Positions 1 through 12,904 of a DNA stretch of 64,000 nucleotides are shown here, one piece after another; positions within the stretch are counted from its first letter, which is position 1; the number at the start of each line of letters is the position of its first letter. The notes under the pieces were generated by a model. That model searched no databases. It saw only the letters and a list, made by a program, of their open reading frames with translations, and was not told the origin of the DNA. The stretch comes from Brachynemurus nebulosus. Its lineage: Eukaryota; Arthropoda; Insecta; Neuroptera; Myrmeleontidae. The stretch lies in the NCBI GenBank assembly GCA_035578155.1, contig JAPWDM010000009.1, forward strand, positions 4,252,001 to 4,316,000, read 5' to 3'. Position numbers and translations under genes: made by a program.

Positions 1-240
1 CCATATGTATTATTAATAAAACTTTTTTTCTGAATTAAATTATCTGGATATGTAGATATATCTTTTAATTATTGTACAAGTCAATGACCCGATGGTGAGA
101 TGTCATTATAAATCAGTACTCTTTATCCGCGGCTTCGCTTCATGTGGTATTTGAACATTAAGTTAAACTTTAAATCTATTTAGGACTATAATAAGGAAAA
201 ATTCTGTGAAAAGCACACAGCCAAGGTCACTTACTGAATT

Positions 241-620
241 TAGTGATGAGCATATGCAAGAATTGCATTCAGAATATTGGTCTTGGCCTTGCTAGAGCAG
301 CTTGAGTCTTGGTCTTGGTCTTGTAAAATGCAGTCTTGGTGTTGGTCTTGGTATTACTAAAAAATCTTGCACTTTCTTGCATTTTTTTATTAGCGAATTT
401 TTTCCTTCTAAAATCAGAATTTTCTCTCTTTACGGTATTAATTATACTTTCAAAGTATTTAAATGGTTTGGAAGAGTCTTGCATCTTTCTTGCTTTTGTC
501 TTGCTCACTTGAGTCTTGGTATTGGTCTTGCAGCCATACTTATAGTCTTGGTCTTGGTCTTGCATTTTTTGCAAGACCAAGACAAGACTGCAAGACCAAA
601 ACTAATTTTGTTCATCACTA
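241..620 (+). mobile_element. hAT-type MITE with CTTGGT arrays, copy 1
   Basis: Starts TAGTGATGAGC and ends with its near complement TTCATCACTA. Flanks are ACTGAATT (233-240) and ATTGAATT (621-628), a 7/8 target-site duplication. TAGNG ends with 8-bp duplications are the hAT superfamily signature. The interior is mostly CTTGGT hexamers with one AT-rich spacer of about 120 bases (around 360-475). No transposase frame; the short frames rich in Leu-Val or Leu-Gly repeats are hexamer translations. Confidence 0.85.
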
Positions 621-1429
621 ATTGAATTGCGACAAGTGAGGTGTTTATCAGTAGTGGGTAACCTTAGGGGTGGCCTAACGGAATCCGAATTTTGAAATTG
701 GATTTCGTTCCTGAGTTACGGGTCCTCAAAGTTTAAAATATTTTTAGAGAAATTAAACGTAGAGTAACTTCTGTAGAAACAAATAAACAGTTGTTAAGTA
801 TTATTCAAATGGTAAAAGCTATCTCTTAAGTTAGCTGTGACAATTATTTCCCAATATGCTTTTACCCAATACATAGTAGGTTTAACGTCATGTTTCAGAC
901 AAACAGTCTGCAACAGACGCCACCCACATCATTATAATCTGAGTGGAAGAGTGGATTTTTAGCATCAATATGTCATAAGTGTCGAAAACTCTCTTTTTAA
1001 TCTGTCGTGTATAGTTCTAATTTTATCAAAAATGAAAAATTGACTACAAAAAAATTGAACAGGAATTACGACAAAAAACAATGTTAAAACAGTTGAATTT
1101 GAAATAAATGAACACCTAACGACATGCTAAACAAAAAAAGATGAATAAATTATGACATAATTATATACAATCCTAATTTGTACTACACGAAATAACCAGT
1201 TTTTATACACAAAACTGTATAATACCAAACTTCAAAAAAAGCATTTTTTTGGGTTTGTTCTTTATATATAGACATTTGTATTGAACGAAAAAAAATTTTC
1301 AAATGTTTGAATGAGAGACGGCGGGGACTGCACAGACCAGACAAAAAAATGATTAATTATAATTGATAAATAATTCAAATTTAATATTAAAATTTAAAAG
1401 TAATATCTAGTGTTCGAAATCTTGCGGTG

Positions 1430-2050
1430 CTGACAGGACCGTACTTATATTTTCGAAACTTAAAACGTTAAAAAATCGGGCTAAATACATTTTTTTTTTA
1501 AAAAATTGTATCGGTATATTCTCTATTAACCATCAGCTGTTAATAAAAATTAGTTTCAAGTTACAAAAAAGCGTTATTTTAAAAAAGTACAAAAATTTTA
1601 ACTTTTTTTAAATTAAAATTGTTGAAAATTTGACTGACTGACTGTAACTTAAAACTTGTTACTAAAAAAATAAGCTGTCATTTAAAAAAATATTTTTTGG
1701 AAAACATAATAATGTGTTGTCTCTCTCACATTTTACTGGGAGAAAAAAGACAATTGATACACATAAATCATTCACTGGTTACATCAAAACATACCTTAAC
1801 ACAATACATAAAATTAAAATCGGACCAAGCAAGTTGTGACAATAAATGTATACACGCATATCTAAAATATATTCAAAACATATCAATATAAGAGGATATT
1901 GTCCGTATATAGGCATCCATAATTACCTGTTGTATATATTTAAAATCGCATCAAAATGTTTTATCTAAAATAAATAAACAATTTTTAATACCTTAAAAAA
2001 ATAAAGACAATACTGTCAGCCCCGCAACCTCTTCGATCACTAGTAATATC
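1430..2050 (+). repeat. Dispersed repeat K, copy 1
   Basis: Long stretches match 27850-28395 in the same order and orientation, for example TTGAAAATTTGACTGACTGA, GACAA-TGATACACATAAATC, TGTATACACGCATATCTAAA and AATAAAGACAAT-CTGTCAGCC. Small indels are scattered throughout. This copy lacks the terminal inverted repeats that bound the second copy, so it is a decayed or truncated insertion. Confidence 0.75.
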
Positions 2051-2530
2051 TTTTCAAGTCCTATTTTGAACAACAAATAAATTTTCGATAATTTATTGAT
2101 CGTGGAGGTGGTAGTTGTAATTATGGGCAGGCAATAAATAATTTACCTCTAACCGGGACCGGTCTTTGACATATTGAAAATTTACTGTGTGATTATAATT
2201 TCCTGTTTTAAAAACTGAAAGTAAAAGTGAATTCTTTTTCAATAGGTAGTTAAACATATTTGAACGGATGTTAGCACCCACTGTGGTTCCTCATCTGTGT
2301 GTGGTGTGGATCCCCTTAACGTGTTTTATGATGGAACGTGTGCCGTACTGTCAATAAAAATTTTTGAAAAGAACTCAAGTTCAAAAATCTAATTTTAATT
2401 TTTTTGAAACGACATTTTGAAATTTTTAAAATTTTTTATTTTAAAGTTATATTTAAATCAAATTATTAATAGGAAGAATATTTCACACAAAAAACTCCGT
2501 GGGCAGATAAATCTACTTAAACTAAATTTC

Positions 2531-2965
2531 CCTGTCCCAGCATCCTGCATAACATAGCGAATTTTCGTTTACAAAAATTAGTTTTTCTCGGAAACTAATT
2601 GACATAGAATAATAGTTTAAAGACCTTTTTTATATAATTTTTTCCCCTCTTTTAAATGGTGTAAAAAAATTTTGCAAAAATTTTTGAATAAGTGAAAATT
2701 TTGGCAAAATATTAATTTTTTTCAAGAACAAAAACTCGTCCAACGATTTGAGACTTCCGATATTGTCACCAAATTTCGTAAAAGTAAGACATTTCGTTCG
2801 AGAGTTATCGTGCGGACATATACATATATAAATTTTAGTGAACATTATTTTCGGTTTCTATGTATAGGGACTTCAAAACAAATTTCTGTCATAGTCCCGG
2901 ACTCAAGTTGCGTCATGACAGTGGCTGTAATAGCGGATTTTTCGATTCGAAAATTCGCTAAAACA
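2531..2965 (-). repeat. Dispersed (AT)n-centred family A, copy 1
   Basis: Read on the minus strand this carries the family order: AGCGAA near the start, CATGACGCAACTTGAGTCC, a short AT tract, CGCACGATAACTCTCGAACG, a TTGGTGACAATATCGGAAG block, GTTTCCGAGAAAAACTA and GCAGGATGCTGGGACAGG. Outer words AGCGAATTTTCG and CGAAAATTCGCT form an inverted pair. The AT tract is only about 15 bases here. No coding frame is conserved between copies. Confidence 0.75.
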
Positions 2966-3626
2966 ACAAAAAAAATTTCCAACGATATATTTTATTTTTA
3001 ACTCAAAATTTTTGGTTGATAAAGTCATACAGAGAATCATTAAATACCATTTAATCCACCAATTCATCGAATAATTTTCGAAATACGGCCAAACGATGGA
3101 TTTGAACGGATTAAAGTTTTTCAAATTTCAAAAATTAAAAAGATTTTTTAGTGTTTATTAATTTTCACACAACTTTTGTTTTTATATAAAGATACAGTGA
3201 CCGACAAACTTAAATTTCCGATTTTATTGAAAAAGTTTTTAGTGTATTATTGAATTTTGTTATGAAGTGTACCCGTAGTAGTTGACTTCAGTTGGTACTG
3301 CATAGTGACCAGACTGAATGAATTCCTTGGAGAATGATTTGCATTCCAGAAGTGAACCCCAGTTTTTAGTTCAAATGGTTAACACCAGGAATGTTAGCCT
3401 TCGACCCGTACATACATAATACACGTACACATGTATGTGTTATAATACCACTTGGCTCATCCCCAAAAGTTTGTCTTCTCATTTCAGCCGATGTTATTCA
3501 GTCGTTTATGTGAGAGTTTTAGTGTGTCTTTTTTGAATTGAATATTATATATACTTCTCGTACAACAGTATTAAAGTGAAATTATTTCATTTAAACATTA
3601 CGTCATAAGTGTTATTCACATTTTTA

Positions 3627-4860
3627 TTATGTTGTAATACTAATCTTGAATGTGTATGACAAATCGTGCAGCTTTTTCGTAAATATCTCAAAAATAAAGT
3701 GAGATACGAGAAAATTGTAGAGAATCTTTTTTATAGAGCTTGAAATTTTCTACAAAAGAGATAAATACGAATTTTGTTCTAGAACCTTTCCATACGAAGA
3801 TATTGTAGGGTTTGATTTTATTATGCTATAATACTAATCTTGAATGTGTATCACAAATCGTGCAGTTTTTTTCGTAAATATCTCAAAAATAAAGTGAGAT
3901 ACGAGAAAATTGTTGAGAATCTTTTTTGTAGAGCTTGAAATTTTCTACAAAAGAGATAAATACGAATTTTGTTCTAGAACCTTTCCATACCAAGATATTG
4001 TAGGGTTTGATTTTATTATGTTGTAATACTAATCTTGAATGTGTACGACAAATCGTTTTTTCTTAAATATCTCAAAAATAAAGTGAGATACGAGAAAATT
4101 GTAAAGAATCTTTTTTGTAGAACTTAAAATTTTCTACAGAAAAGATTATTACGAATTTTGTTCTAGAACCATTCCATATGAAGATATTGCAGGGTTTGAT
4201 TTAATTATGTTGTAATACTAATCTTGAATGTGTATCACAAATCGTGCAGTTTTTTCTTAAATATCTCAAAAATAAAGTGAGCTACGAGAAAATTGTAGAG
4301 GATCTTTTTTGTAGAGCTCGAAATTTTCTACAAGAAAGATTACTACAAATTATGTTCTAGAACCTTTCCATACGAAGATATTGTAGGGTTTGATTTATTA
4401 TGTTATAATACTAATCTTGAATGTGTATGACAAATCGTGCAGTTTTTTCTTAAATATCTCAAAAACAAAATGAGATACGAGAAAATTGTAGAGAACCTTT
4501 TTTGTAGAACTTAAAATTTTCTACAGAAAAGATTATTACGAATTTTGTTCTAGAACCATTCCATATGAAGATATTGCAGGGTTTGATTTAATTATGTTAT
4601 AATACTAATCTTGAATGTGTATGACAAATCGTGCAGCTTTTTCGTAAATATCTCCAAAATACAGTGAGATACGAGAAAATTGTAGAGAATCTTTTTTGTA
4701 GAGCTTGAAATTTTCTACAAAAAAGATTATTACCGATTTTGTTCTAGAACCATTCCATATGAAGATATTGTAGGGTTTGATTTTACTATGTTATAATACT
4801 AATCTTGAATGTGTACGACAAATCGTGCAGTTATCCTAGAATCTCTCCTTACGGAGATAT
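3627..4860. repeat. Tandem array of a ~194-bp unit, about 6.3 copies
   Basis: The word TAATCTTGAATGTGTA recurs at 3641, 3835, 4030, 4219, 4412, 4606 and 4800, giving unit lengths of 194, 195, 189, 193, 194 and 194. Each unit carries ATATCTCAAAAATAAAGTGAG, AATTTTCTACA and GATATTGTAGGGTTTGA in the same order. Units differ by a few per cent. The seventh unit breaks off at about 4860. No coding frame survives across units. Confidence 0.9.
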
Positions 4861-5979
4861 ACTTTTTTTAAAACTGTCTTTCTTGTTATTTAATGACCGT
4901 CTAAGTGAACCACTTTTGCAAAAATTCCACGCGGAATTACGTTAAACACTACTAATGAATATTTTTTCAGTAATATGTAATTTTTACACCAAGTAAAATG
5001 TACATTTTAAAATATTCTTAGTTGGTCAACACTCAAGAGACAATATGGCGGTGTACTATTTGCATTTTTTACACTATAAAAAAAAATCATTTCTACGAAT
5101 TACGTGCCTATATTTTAATTGGAACCGACTGTATATTAGTAACATATTAAAACACAAGTTGTTTTACAAAATGATTTTTATTTTTATTAATTAAAACCAA
5201 ATGCATAAATTGTCTTTAATGTTTCCGCGCCTCGAATTTTTATTTTTTTTCAAAAAAATAATAAATAAAATTAAAACTCAAAAAAATATTTTTAGATTAA
5301 TAATAATAATAAATTTGATTGAATTGATTTTTCCAAACCAGAAATTATAAAAAAAAATTCGGAATGAAGTAGCGAAAAACACATAAATTAAATAAAATTG
5401 TCCATAAACTTAATGCCTGTCAACATTTCTGTCACAAGTATCAAGAAAAGAACGAGTGTCTCAAAAAAAAAAAAAAAAAAACAAAAAAAAACGCCAATTC
5501 GTGATTGTGATTGTACTAGATAGTAATTGGCTTATTTTTATTGTCATATATGTTGCTACTCACTTTTTCATGCTTCCATTGAAATATCCACTTTATTTAT
5601 GGATTTTGAGTGCCTATACAATAATGCTTTAAAAACGAATCAAAAATGTTTATTAAATATTAAAAATTGTGTGATTTCTGAGTTACGGTTGTTTAATGAA
5701 AGATACAATAACTGGTTACGGCAGTTTTTAACGAAATTCTTGGTTCGGGACTGTGATAGAAATTTGTTTAAAGGCCTCTAGAAACCTCACGAAATGTGTA
5801 AACGTTGAAATTATCAAAATGGATAAGTTCTTCAGTCAGAACTATTGCAAAAAATGTGTTTTTTTACAAAAATTTATAATTTGTTCGTAGTTGAATTCAT
5901 GTAATCCAACTACGACCCAAATTTGTTTGTTTTTGTGTGTTTAGTCAGTATAAATAGTGATGAAAAAATGATGTGGGTG
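4861..5979. other. AT-rich intronic DNA, nothing recognised
   Basis: Contains an 18-A run near 5466 and plain AT-rich sequence. The 84-codon frame at 5527-5781 has no recognisable features. Confidence 0.5.
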
Positions 5980-5987
5980 GTGATTGT

Positions 5988-6402
5988 TAGTAGTGATGAG
6001 CAAATGCAAGACCAAGACCAAGACTACCAAGTTTCTTGCATTAAGAGTCTTGGTATTGGTCTTGGTCTTGCAAAATGCAGTCTTGGTTTTGGTCTTGTTA
6101 TTGCTAAAAAATCTTGCACTTTCTTGCATTTCTTTATTAGCGAATTTTTTTCTTCTAAAATCAGAATTTTTGCTATCTTTACGTATTAATTATACTTTTA
6201 AACTATTTAAATAGTTTAGCAAGAGTCTTGCTTTTTTCTTGCTTTTGTCTTGGTCTTGCTCACTTGAGTCTTGGTATTGGTCTTGCAGCCATACTTACAG
6301 TCTTGGTCTTGTTCTTGGTATACATAGTCTTAGTCTTGGTCTTGCAAAAAATGCAAGACCAAGACAAGACTGCAAGACCAAGACTAATTTTGCTTATCAC
6401 TA
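5988..6402 (+). mobile_element. hAT-type MITE with CTTGGT arrays, copy 2
   Basis: Same family as 241-620. The right duplication GTGATTGT (6403-6410) is matched on the left at 5980-5987. The canonical TAGTGATGAGC end begins at 5991, so three extra bases (TAG, 5988-5990) separate the duplication from it, probably a stutter of the terminus. The AT-rich spacer is present, and CTTGGT runs fill both sides. Confidence 0.85.
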
Positions 6403-6410
6403 GTGATTGT

Positions 6411-7919
6411 ATTAGATAAAAGTATGGGAAATATAAAAATTTTATTATTTCCTTAAAGGTAAATTTTTGAAAATTGACGGAAAATTGGAAGAAAAAATGA
6501 ATTTTCAAGTGATTTTTCCACATTTTTGCACATTCAAAGCTTGAGATCTCCGAAAAACATTCGGAAACATATAAATTTCTTTGTATTTCTTGAAAAGGTA
6601 TTTATTCATGTATTTTCTAAAACGAAAACGTAGTGAAGCCGATAGGGTACTTGACCGAAATTAAAAAATTATTCTAAATCCTTATTTCTGCCTGTTAGTT
6701 AATTGATGTTTTTTTTTTTTTTTTATTTTCTATCAATTCTCTAAAAAGCATCAAAAAAGTAACTGTATTATAATTTTAAATGAAAAAGTTGGCGGGAAAA
6801 ACAGGTCATTGTAATTAAAATCACTGTCAATCATTAGAACCTCAAAACTTTGTTCCCCAAAATAAAAGCAAGTCTTATTTGAATTCTGGTTCGATTTTCA
6901 TATTGTATACTGTCGATTTTCAAAATAAAATTTCTAAATAATTAAGCATAAAATATGTGTTTCATCATAAAAATCAAACATACATGACAATGGCAATATG
7001 ACAACTCATAAAATTATTTAAAAATTTGATACAATTTTTAAACACAATCGAGTAAGTACCGTACATTTCAATAGACATTCGGTATATTCCAATCGCAATT
7101 GGTAGCATAAAATACAAATATACACATCAAGTATTCAATTTATTTTTATTTTATAGATAAATTTTATGTGTGCGTTAAGGCTCTTTCAACATCCAACAAA
7201 ATTTATGATTCAACAAAAACGTAGAGACAAGAAATAGATATGTGTAGTAACTGTTACTTGATTTTCTATAATACAATAACAACAAAACAGACAGACACGA
7301 CTTAATAATTTTTCGAAAATAAAAATCAAAAATACAAATTTTATAATTTAAATCCCAAAACAAATGTCCATTTATCATTATTAATGGGCCATTAAACCCG
7401 TAATTAAATCACCGATTGTCACTTATTAAAATGTGAATGTCGAATCGCAAACGACAATTGAAAACTTTACAACAAAAACAAACATTTGCCGGCTTGGCTT
7501 GGCGGTTAATAAAATAAATGGTGTTGGGACGTAAGAAAAATTAAGATGTTACTCCGTTAAACAGAATCATATTTTTTGTCCGTTGAACAGTTGTCGAAAT
7601 ACTGAAGCATGAAAAATATCAAAGAAATAGATAATTAATGGAAAAAATCAGAAAATTTTTTATTAATGTAAAGTAAAAATAATTTTTGTTTGTTTTTTCT
7701 GGGGACAGGATGATCAAAAAGTCATGTGATTATATAAAAGGGTACTTAATTTCACTACCAATTGAGTTCTTCACGATTCCCTTCAGTTTTCCCGGTTTTC
7801 TAGGTGACATATTTCTTATTTTTCCCGAGGAAATATAATTGACGAGTACCCACACTGTCAACTTCTCACTGGGTGTCCTTAAAAACTAGAAACTACTGTA
7901 CATAAATAATTCTTTTTTC
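6411..7919. other. AT-rich intronic DNA, nothing recognised
   Basis: Only homopolymer runs (for example T near 6712) and short chance frames are present. No repeat shared with the rest of the window was spotted. Confidence 0.5.
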
Positions 7920-8035
7920 ATTTCAGGGGGCTCCTCCTCCCGAACCCGCGACAGAGGCTTTGCTCCTTGCACCCCATTGGGGGGCTTCGCGCCCTGTATT
8001 TCGTGAGGGACTCCAACCCTCATTAAACAAATGAT
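7920..8035. repeat. GC-rich patch before family A copy 2
   Basis: About 110 bases with GAACCCGCGACAGAGGC, CCCCATTGGGGGGCTTCGC and GTGAGGGACTCCAACCCTCA, including the small dyad CCCCATTGGGG. The wording looks like part of an interspersed repeat, but no second copy is present in the window. Confidence 0.3.
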
Positions 8036-8099
8036 ATCATCATTTATTCTCAAGATATGCGAGACGATAAATATTTCACAAAAAGTTTTAAATTTCCTT

Positions 8100-8530
8100 T
8101 TAGCGAATTTCCAGAATGGAATTCAACTATTACAGCTACTGTCATGACGCGACTTTTGAGCCCGGGACTATGGCAGAAATTTATTTTGAGGTCCTTAGAA
8201 ACCGAAAATAATATTCACTGTGCCGAAATGTCCTAGGTTTACGAAATTTGGTGAAAATGTTGGAAATGCCAAACCGTTGGACAAGTTCGTTAGCCAGACA
8301 TGTCGGATGCCCAGAACGTGCTCTTTATTCTTGAGAAAAATTAATTTTTTGCTAAAATTTCCACTTATTCAAAAGGTTTTCCGACATTTTTTACACCATT
8401 AGAAAGAGGAAGAAAAATTACATAAAAAAGGTTTTTAAACCATTATCCTATGTCAACTGGTTTCCGAGAAAAACGAATTTTTATAAACGGAAATTCGCTA
8501 TGTTATGCAGGATGCTGCGACAGGGGTGTT
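8100..8530 (+). repeat. Dispersed family A, copy 2
   Basis: Starts TAGCGAATTTCCAGAATGGA and ends GCAGGATGCTGCGACAGGGG, with CATGACGCGACTT, GTCCTTAGAAACCGAAAATA and CAGACATGTCGGATGCC in between. The (AT)n tract and the adjoining CGCACGATAACTCTCG block are deleted, so the left and right thirds are fused at about 8220. Confidence 0.75.
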
Positions 8531-8851
8531 TTTTTTATTATAGAAAACAAACCGCTAATCCGAATTTGCTGAAAACTTAATATCCGGTCTTCATTTTTTA
8601 ATTACGTATCTAATGAAATTAGTCCAGAGTTGATATCATCATTTGTTCAAACGAACTAACGAATGCACACACAGACATCACGCTAAAAACGACGGATTCG
8701 GATTCTAGTGACCTTGAAACGTGGAGATATGTCCAAATTGGCGTTTCGTCAAGTCGGACCCATTATACACTAACTTCCAATGGGAATTATTAACATTGTA
8801 TTTCTCCTTTTTTTTTTTAGAGAAATAGTCACGACTTCCTTCGTGATGTTT

Positions 8852-8925
8852 CACGGCGTCCTTGGGCACCGTGAAACCTCACGAAGCACGGGCACCGTGA
8901 AACCTCACCGACGCACCCTAAGACA
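8852..8925. repeat. Short GC-rich duplication
   Basis: GGGCACCGTGAAACCTCACG occurs twice, 26 bases apart (8864 and 8890), beside an inverted relative GTGATGTTTCACGGCG. The patch is GC-rich against an AT-rich background. Its origin is unknown; it follows a stretch (8650-8780) with wording typical of interspersed repeats. Confidence 0.6.
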
Positions 8926-9739
8926 CTCGAAATGCTGTTAAAAGAAATTTTCGAATTCTACCAAAACAATAAAGTAAGTGATTTTGAAAGAAAAAAAAAA
9001 TGCATCAAAAAACTTCAAGTAAATTAATTTTTGAAAAAAAATTCATTTCTAACATCACAACCGGATACATTTAAGTGCCAAAATATATTCTGAATCAGTC
9101 CCCGGTGATATATCTTTCTGAAAATTATTTCATAATCGCTCTCAACTAATTGTCTAATTTCTCTACGTTACTACACGAATTCCAAAAAAAAAAAAAAATC
9201 GAAATGAAAACGAAAAAAAATTATTTTTTTGAAAAAGCATACCGGATGCTAAGACAAATTGAAATATAATTAAACATTAAAAATAATTAATTATAACAGA
9301 TTTATGTTTGTTGGTAGTGCTGTATCATAGTCACCGTTCACAGTGTTACCAACCTAACAAAATGCGATGAATTGTTTCAGTGTAAGCCAAAATTATAATT
9401 GTTTTCATAACAGCAGAATATATTCATCGCGTATTCATCCCATGGGAAACATCAAAATCCGAAATTAGATTCAAAGATGTAGATGTACCTTAAATGAAAA
9501 ATGTACATTTCGACTTTTAAAATTGAAGGTCGACAATAATTACTTTCAGCCCGATTATTTCTATAACCGTGAGTCGGACAGAAATTTTGTTCAGAACTTT
9601 TTTTGTAGATAAGATGACTATCTACAATTTTTATTTGAGCCTTTTCGACGAAAAATCGATATTAAAAAAGTTATCAACAAAAGAAATATTATAATTTTTC
9701 TAGTTTCGGTTCGAAAGAAAATGTCTCTTAGCTTTTTAT

Positions 9740-9870
9740 CGAGTATTTCCTAATCAATACTTCCAACTAGTTAACTTTTCAATTCGGTGTAATTCGGAAC
9801 ACGAGGTGATTTACTTTTGAACGATTACACTGATATTTACAATTATATATTTGTTCTGCATTATAAAGGG
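9740..9870 (+). repeat. Dispersed repeat J, copy 1
   Basis: TCGAGTATTTCCTAATCAAT, ACGAGGTGATTTACTTTTGA and ACACTGATATTTACAATTAT match 12470-12600 in the same order with moderate divergence. Confidence 0.6.
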
Positions 9871-11189
9871 TCTAGCCGTACTTCCATGGTGAAACTGCCC
9901 CCAATAGCAATTTATATTAATAACTGTTCTAAGGGTATGGTGAGGCTACAAGTAATTTATATTTACCACCTTTCCGACTAAAACCGAGTAGTTACGGAGA
10001 TAACTAAAAAAATAATAATAAATGAGTGCTTTATTCAAAATTTTTTCTTCTCGGTAACTACTTAAAATAAAAAAATAATTCCAAATCCACATGAAGGCAG
10101 ACACTCTCTAGAATATTAGACATATTTATTAACATCCCATCCGACTCAATGTTATTTTCATAGGGTTCCCATTAAGTTACCACCTCAAAAAAAAAAATAC
10201 AGTAACTATACGCCTTAGTCTACTTTATTACCATACCAAGTTTTATTTAAATTCAAGGGGTGCAACATAGTAAAACAAATATTTGTCACCGCTAACCCAT
10301 TGAACAGCCCCTCCAGTTGGTCCGATCCGGGAATTAAATATGTCAATCGAAAGCTCTGAAAAAATAAAGCGTTGTGTTTAATGACGTGTTTTTCCATATC
10401 TCCTATAGTTTTCCAGATAATCAGGGATAATTGAAAAAAGGGTATAGTCAGATTCTACAAAAAAAGATCTTTTACATAAGTTTTTTACACTTTGACTGTA
10501 AATTCGATCCAATTTCGGTCCTCGCGTGTCGCTCAATTTAATTAGTAATGTTGTTTAATTTTCGCGGTACTATATTCATTTCAAATATGTCATAAGATTA
10601 TGTGAAAGAGGCGTAGAATGCTATACTATATTATTGTTCTATTTAAGTGAAAAGACTGTAAAAACCACATAAACAACAAGACCAACTTACAACATAATAT
10701 ACGGACAGTTGATAGGAGAAACAAACTTTTATTCTAATTGTTAGACTAATAAATAACATATGTACCAATAATTTTTCAAATTGTATCGTGTATTGTATGT
10801 CTAATTTGTCTTAATGCCGACTGGCGAATACTTTGCACGCATGCAAGGTGCATTTACTTGTATTGTTTCGGACAATGGCACTGCTTTCGTTGGCTTTTAG
10901 ACATACGATTGAAGAATTTACGATATATGAATTTATAAAATAGATTAACAATTTAGTCGAAGAATTGCATATTAAAAACATATGTGAAAGTATTGGAAGT
11001 TTCATGAAAAATAGGACAATCGAAGGAATTTTCGATAATCAATTTGGGTGTCCATTTTTTTTTGTGAAATCCAATTTTTATCCACGACGGAACGGAGAAG
11101 GTATATGCGTTTGAGTTAATAAGAGATGTGTGTGTGTGTATGTGTCTGTTGCCATTTATCTCCAAAATGCCTTAACCAAATTTAATGCG

Positions 11190-11475
11190 GTTTTTTTTAT
11201 TTAAAAGCTGGGAATCCAGGAATGGTTCTTAGCCTGGTTTGATGAAAATTGGTTCAGCCGTTTCTGAGATATTCCAGGAAACCCAGGATAAAAGAAAATA
11301 AAAAATTTTACACACCCATTCTAAATGCTGATGATTTTGCTGATGTATATTCCAGGATATTTCAGCAGTTCCAGGGTATTCCAGGATTTCCAGGCGAAAA
11401 GTAAATTGAAAAATTTTAACAAGACACTTTGAAGGCTGGTAATTGCGAGATGCTTCTTAGCCAGGTTTGACAAAA
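11190..11475. repeat. TTCCAGG-rich degenerate repeat
   Basis: Multiple ATTCCAGGA, TTCCAGG and CCCAGGATA words lie around a GAAAATTGGTTCAGCCGTTT phrase typical of insect interspersed repeats. GTTCTTAGCCTGGTTTGA and CTTCTTAGCCAGGTTTGA recur about 230 bases apart, so part of it is a direct duplication. Confidence 0.45.
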
Positions 11476-11520
11476 AACGGTCAAGTGCAAGCTGTACTTG
11501 CGCAAATAGTGTTCCGTATA
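11474..11520 (-). repeat. Same interspersed repeat end, copy 2
   Basis: AAAAAACGGTCAAGTGCAAG then CTGTACTTGCGCAAATAGTG and TTCCGTATA are the inverse of the 27245 word at lower identity. It lies at the end of a 300-base stretch rich in TTCCAGG words (11207-11400). Confidence 0.45.
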
Positions 11521-12469
11521 ATAAAACTTTTTTCTTTAAATGTGGATTTAAAATACATTTTTTTTAAAAACTCACGACAGAAAGCTCTAATAAGTTTCAA
11601 GTAAAAAAATGTTCAAAACCCACGACGAAAAATCTAAAAAACAAATAAAAATTCCTGCAATTCTAAATTTCATTATAATTTAGAACTGCTGGAATTTTTA
11701 TTTGTAACTTTTTAGACTTTTCGTCGTAGGTTTTTAAAACTTTTTTTATTTCGAAGTAAATTATGTACGCGAAGAATTTCAAGGAGTTTCAAGAATTTTT
11801 GACTTTTGTCCCGTTTGTAGATTTACTATTTTAAAAAATTCTCTCTACTCGGTGAAATTGGCGTTAATAACCAATGACAGCTGTATGTCTAGACATTAAC
11901 GTATATTTTCTTCGTGTAATGACCAAATTAAATAAATTCTTACCTTCTTTATTAATAAATATAAAACTCATATGTGGTAAGTTAATAAATTGATTATTTT
12001 ATTAATTAATGGACATAATAGAATTAATATAACCAAAACCCGTATCCTATTAATCTATATTAGTTCAATAGAATCAATCAGCTACTGTGAATAAAAACTT
12101 CAATGAAATAATGGGCCAAGCATTAACGTACGTAAGGAACCAACTCATGGCAATTGTGGATTAATCAAATAACCGTTCAATACATACAGTACAATTCACT
12201 GATAATAATATAGTACATTTATGAACATTTAATAAGTACACACAACGACAAAAATAAAGGAGTATTTAAAAAAAAAGTAAAATTAAGGGCTTGACGGTGG
12301 GAGTCCTGGGGACAAATATTATTATCAAAAAACTGTATAAAAATTACCGTTTTTTGATGTTAAGAAAGTGAAATTTGAAAAGAACTGAAAATTCAAAATC
12401 ATTGAGTTAGAAAAAAGTTTATAAAAATTTTGAACTCGATGACGTCATTCAGTTCACGATAAGTTCTAT

Positions 12470-12600
12470 AATATCTCTTTTTATCGCGTATTTCGTAATC
12501 AATATACACGAGGCGAATAAAGGTAAATACGAGGTGATTTTTTTTGAATGATTATACTGATATTTACAATTGTATTTTTTTTCTGCGTTATAAATTTGTA
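12470..12600 (+). repeat. Dispersed repeat J, copy 2
   Basis: TCGCGTATTTCGTAATCAAT, ACGAGGTGATTTTTTTTGAA and TACTGATATTTACAATTGTA pair with copy 1 at 9740. It sits just before the tRNA-like sequence at 12666. Confidence 0.6.
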
Positions 12601-12665
12601 CACACAATGCTTTTTTTACTGTATTTTTAATTAAAATCCACATAGTGTTGGAAAAATTATCAAAT

Positions 12666-12737
12666 TGGATCGGCTGGGACTCGAACCCGGATCTGTTGGT
12701 TTCTAGCCAAGAGCCTTACCAATTAGGCTATCGACCA
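12666..12737 (-). tRNA. tRNA-like sequence, AGA anticodon position, probably a pseudogene or SINE head
   Basis: On the minus strand: D-arm GCC-TAATTGGTAA-GGC, anticodon stem CTTGG/CCAAC with loop CTAGAAA (AGA at 34-36), and a T-arm with GGGTTCGAGTCCC, in correct order and spacing over 72 bases. A and B box promoters are therefore present, and a TTTTT run follows about 12 bases downstream. The acceptor stem is weak (about five of seven pairs) and the long variable arm expected of a serine tRNA is absent. It reads as a decayed tRNA or the head of a tRNA-derived SINE rather than a working gene. Confidence 0.5.
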
Positions 12738-12904
12738 TAAATACGAACAAAAATCCGCCATATATTAATAACGTTTCACAGGCACTCGATAACATTTGAA
12801 ATTAAAAAAAAAAAAAAAAAAAAAAAACAAAAAAAAACTGTATTTGTTATTTTAAATAATAAGCAACCAGACATATCGGAAATCGGAAAACTGATATTCT
12901 GTAC

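Noticed and set aside
3627..4860. CRISPR array
   Set aside because: The 194-bp units are contiguous without unique spacers, and the DNA is clearly eukaryotic.
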